NCBI GenBank assembly: GCA_937926205.1
Contig: CALEYL010000082.1
Span: 1 to 14,364 of the forward strand
From: an uncultured Saprospiraceae bacterium
Lineage (GTDB): Bacteria > Bacteroidota > Bacteroidia > Chitinophagales > Saprospiraceae
Direction of reading: 5' to 3'
DNA: 14,364 bases
Positions 14,207-14,364 of the stretch are shown piece by piece. Made by a program: the position numbers and the translations under genes. The notes under the pieces are model-generated. The model was not told the DNA's origin, did no database searches, and saw nothing but the letters and a program-made list of their open reading frames with translations. How positions within the stretch are numbered: the stretch's first letter is position 1; every line of letters begins with the position of its first letter.

Positions 14207-14278
14207 ATCCGTGTCATTCGGGTAATTCGCGTCATCCGCGTTCCCCAAAAAAGCATCCATTGGAACGCGGATGACGCG
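14207..14278. repeat. 9-nt tandem units with 17-bp palindrome
   Basis: Four 9-nt units follow each other: ATCCGTGTC, ATTCGGGTA, ATTCGCGTC and ATCCGCGTT (14207-14242). The last two form the left arm of a perfect 17-bp inverted repeat, CGCGTCATCCGCGTTCC (14228-14244) and its complement (14262-14278), around a 17-nt loop. A small 6-bp hairpin, CTGCCT-GA-AGGCAG (14298-14311), lies just to the right. No gene overlaps this segment; the rest of 14116-14364 shows nothing else I can call. Confidence 0.75.
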
Positions 14279-14364
14279 GTAAACACAGAAAACACGCCTG
14301 CCTGAAGGCAGCTACGGTTTATACACAAGTTTTTGTTAGAAATTACCCTTGCCGTGGATCATGG

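Noticed and set aside
1..14364. CRISPR array, insertion sequence, prophage or toxin-antitoxin system
   Set aside because: No regularly spaced direct repeats with unique spacers, no transposase, integrase or structural phage gene, and no toxin-like small gene pair is visible on either strand.

Overview
The window looks like chromosomal DNA from a member of the Bacteroidota, probably close to Saprospiria (Lewinella or Haliscomenobacter-like). This placement is inferred from family content recalled from memory (DUF4175, DUF3127 and DUF6909-type proteins, Bacteroidota-type YbeY) and from repeated -7 promoter elements matching TAnnTTTG about 30 to 45 nt upstream of start codons. Clear Shine-Dalgarno sequences are mostly absent. 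No mobile element, phage, CRISPR array or resistance island is visible. This is mostly core genome with several poorly characterised family members.

Layout. Positions 1-204 hold a probable first codon of an outgoing minus-strand gene and two copies of a short dispersed repeat. A minus-strand gene of unknown function with a nucleoside-phosphorylase-like C-terminus (205-1899) is divergent from hemA (2073-3356, plus), the first enzyme of C5-pathway tetrapyrrole synthesis. hemA converges on an NfeD-type membrane protein (3399-3980, minus). Next comes a secreted protein built of six ~22-residue Trp-rich repeats (4136-4681) and an OB-fold DUF3127 protein with an SSB-like acidic tail (4780-5157). 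From 11411 down to 5219 a long minus-strand series reads: a 1109-residue DUF4175 membrane/coiled-coil protein, an RsbW-type serine kinase/anti-sigma factor, the rRNA maturation nuclease YbeY, an LptF/LptG-family lipopolysaccharide-export permease and an AlkA-type DNA glycosylase. A tRNA-Asn gene (11723-11796, minus) with its own promoter and terminator follows. It is divergent from a PfkB-family kinase (11941-12852, plus), which converges on an ACAD10/LvaA-like phosphotransferase (12997-14070, minus) across a long imperfect inverted repeat.

How the genes relate. The minus-strand series mixes envelope functions (LptF/G, DUF4175), RNA maturation (YbeY), stress signalling (RsbW-like) and DNA repair (glycosylase, DUF3127). 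Tight spacing supports co-transcription of the permease and the glycosylase (5 nt gap). A 16-bp hairpin between the DUF4175 gene and the RsbW-like gene may uncouple their expression. Internal -7 elements before the permease gene and the DUF3127 gene suggest extra promoters.

The least-explained items are the Trp-repeat secreted protein, the SSB-like tail on the DUF3127 protein, the phosphorylase-like domain of the 564-residue protein, and three kinds of non-coding repeat (TCTAAAATCTGATGTCT family, 9-nt-period ATCCGCGTC family with a 17-bp palindrome, and the 118-nt inverted repeat at 12856-12973). I did not find a clearly new multi-gene defence or mobile system here.
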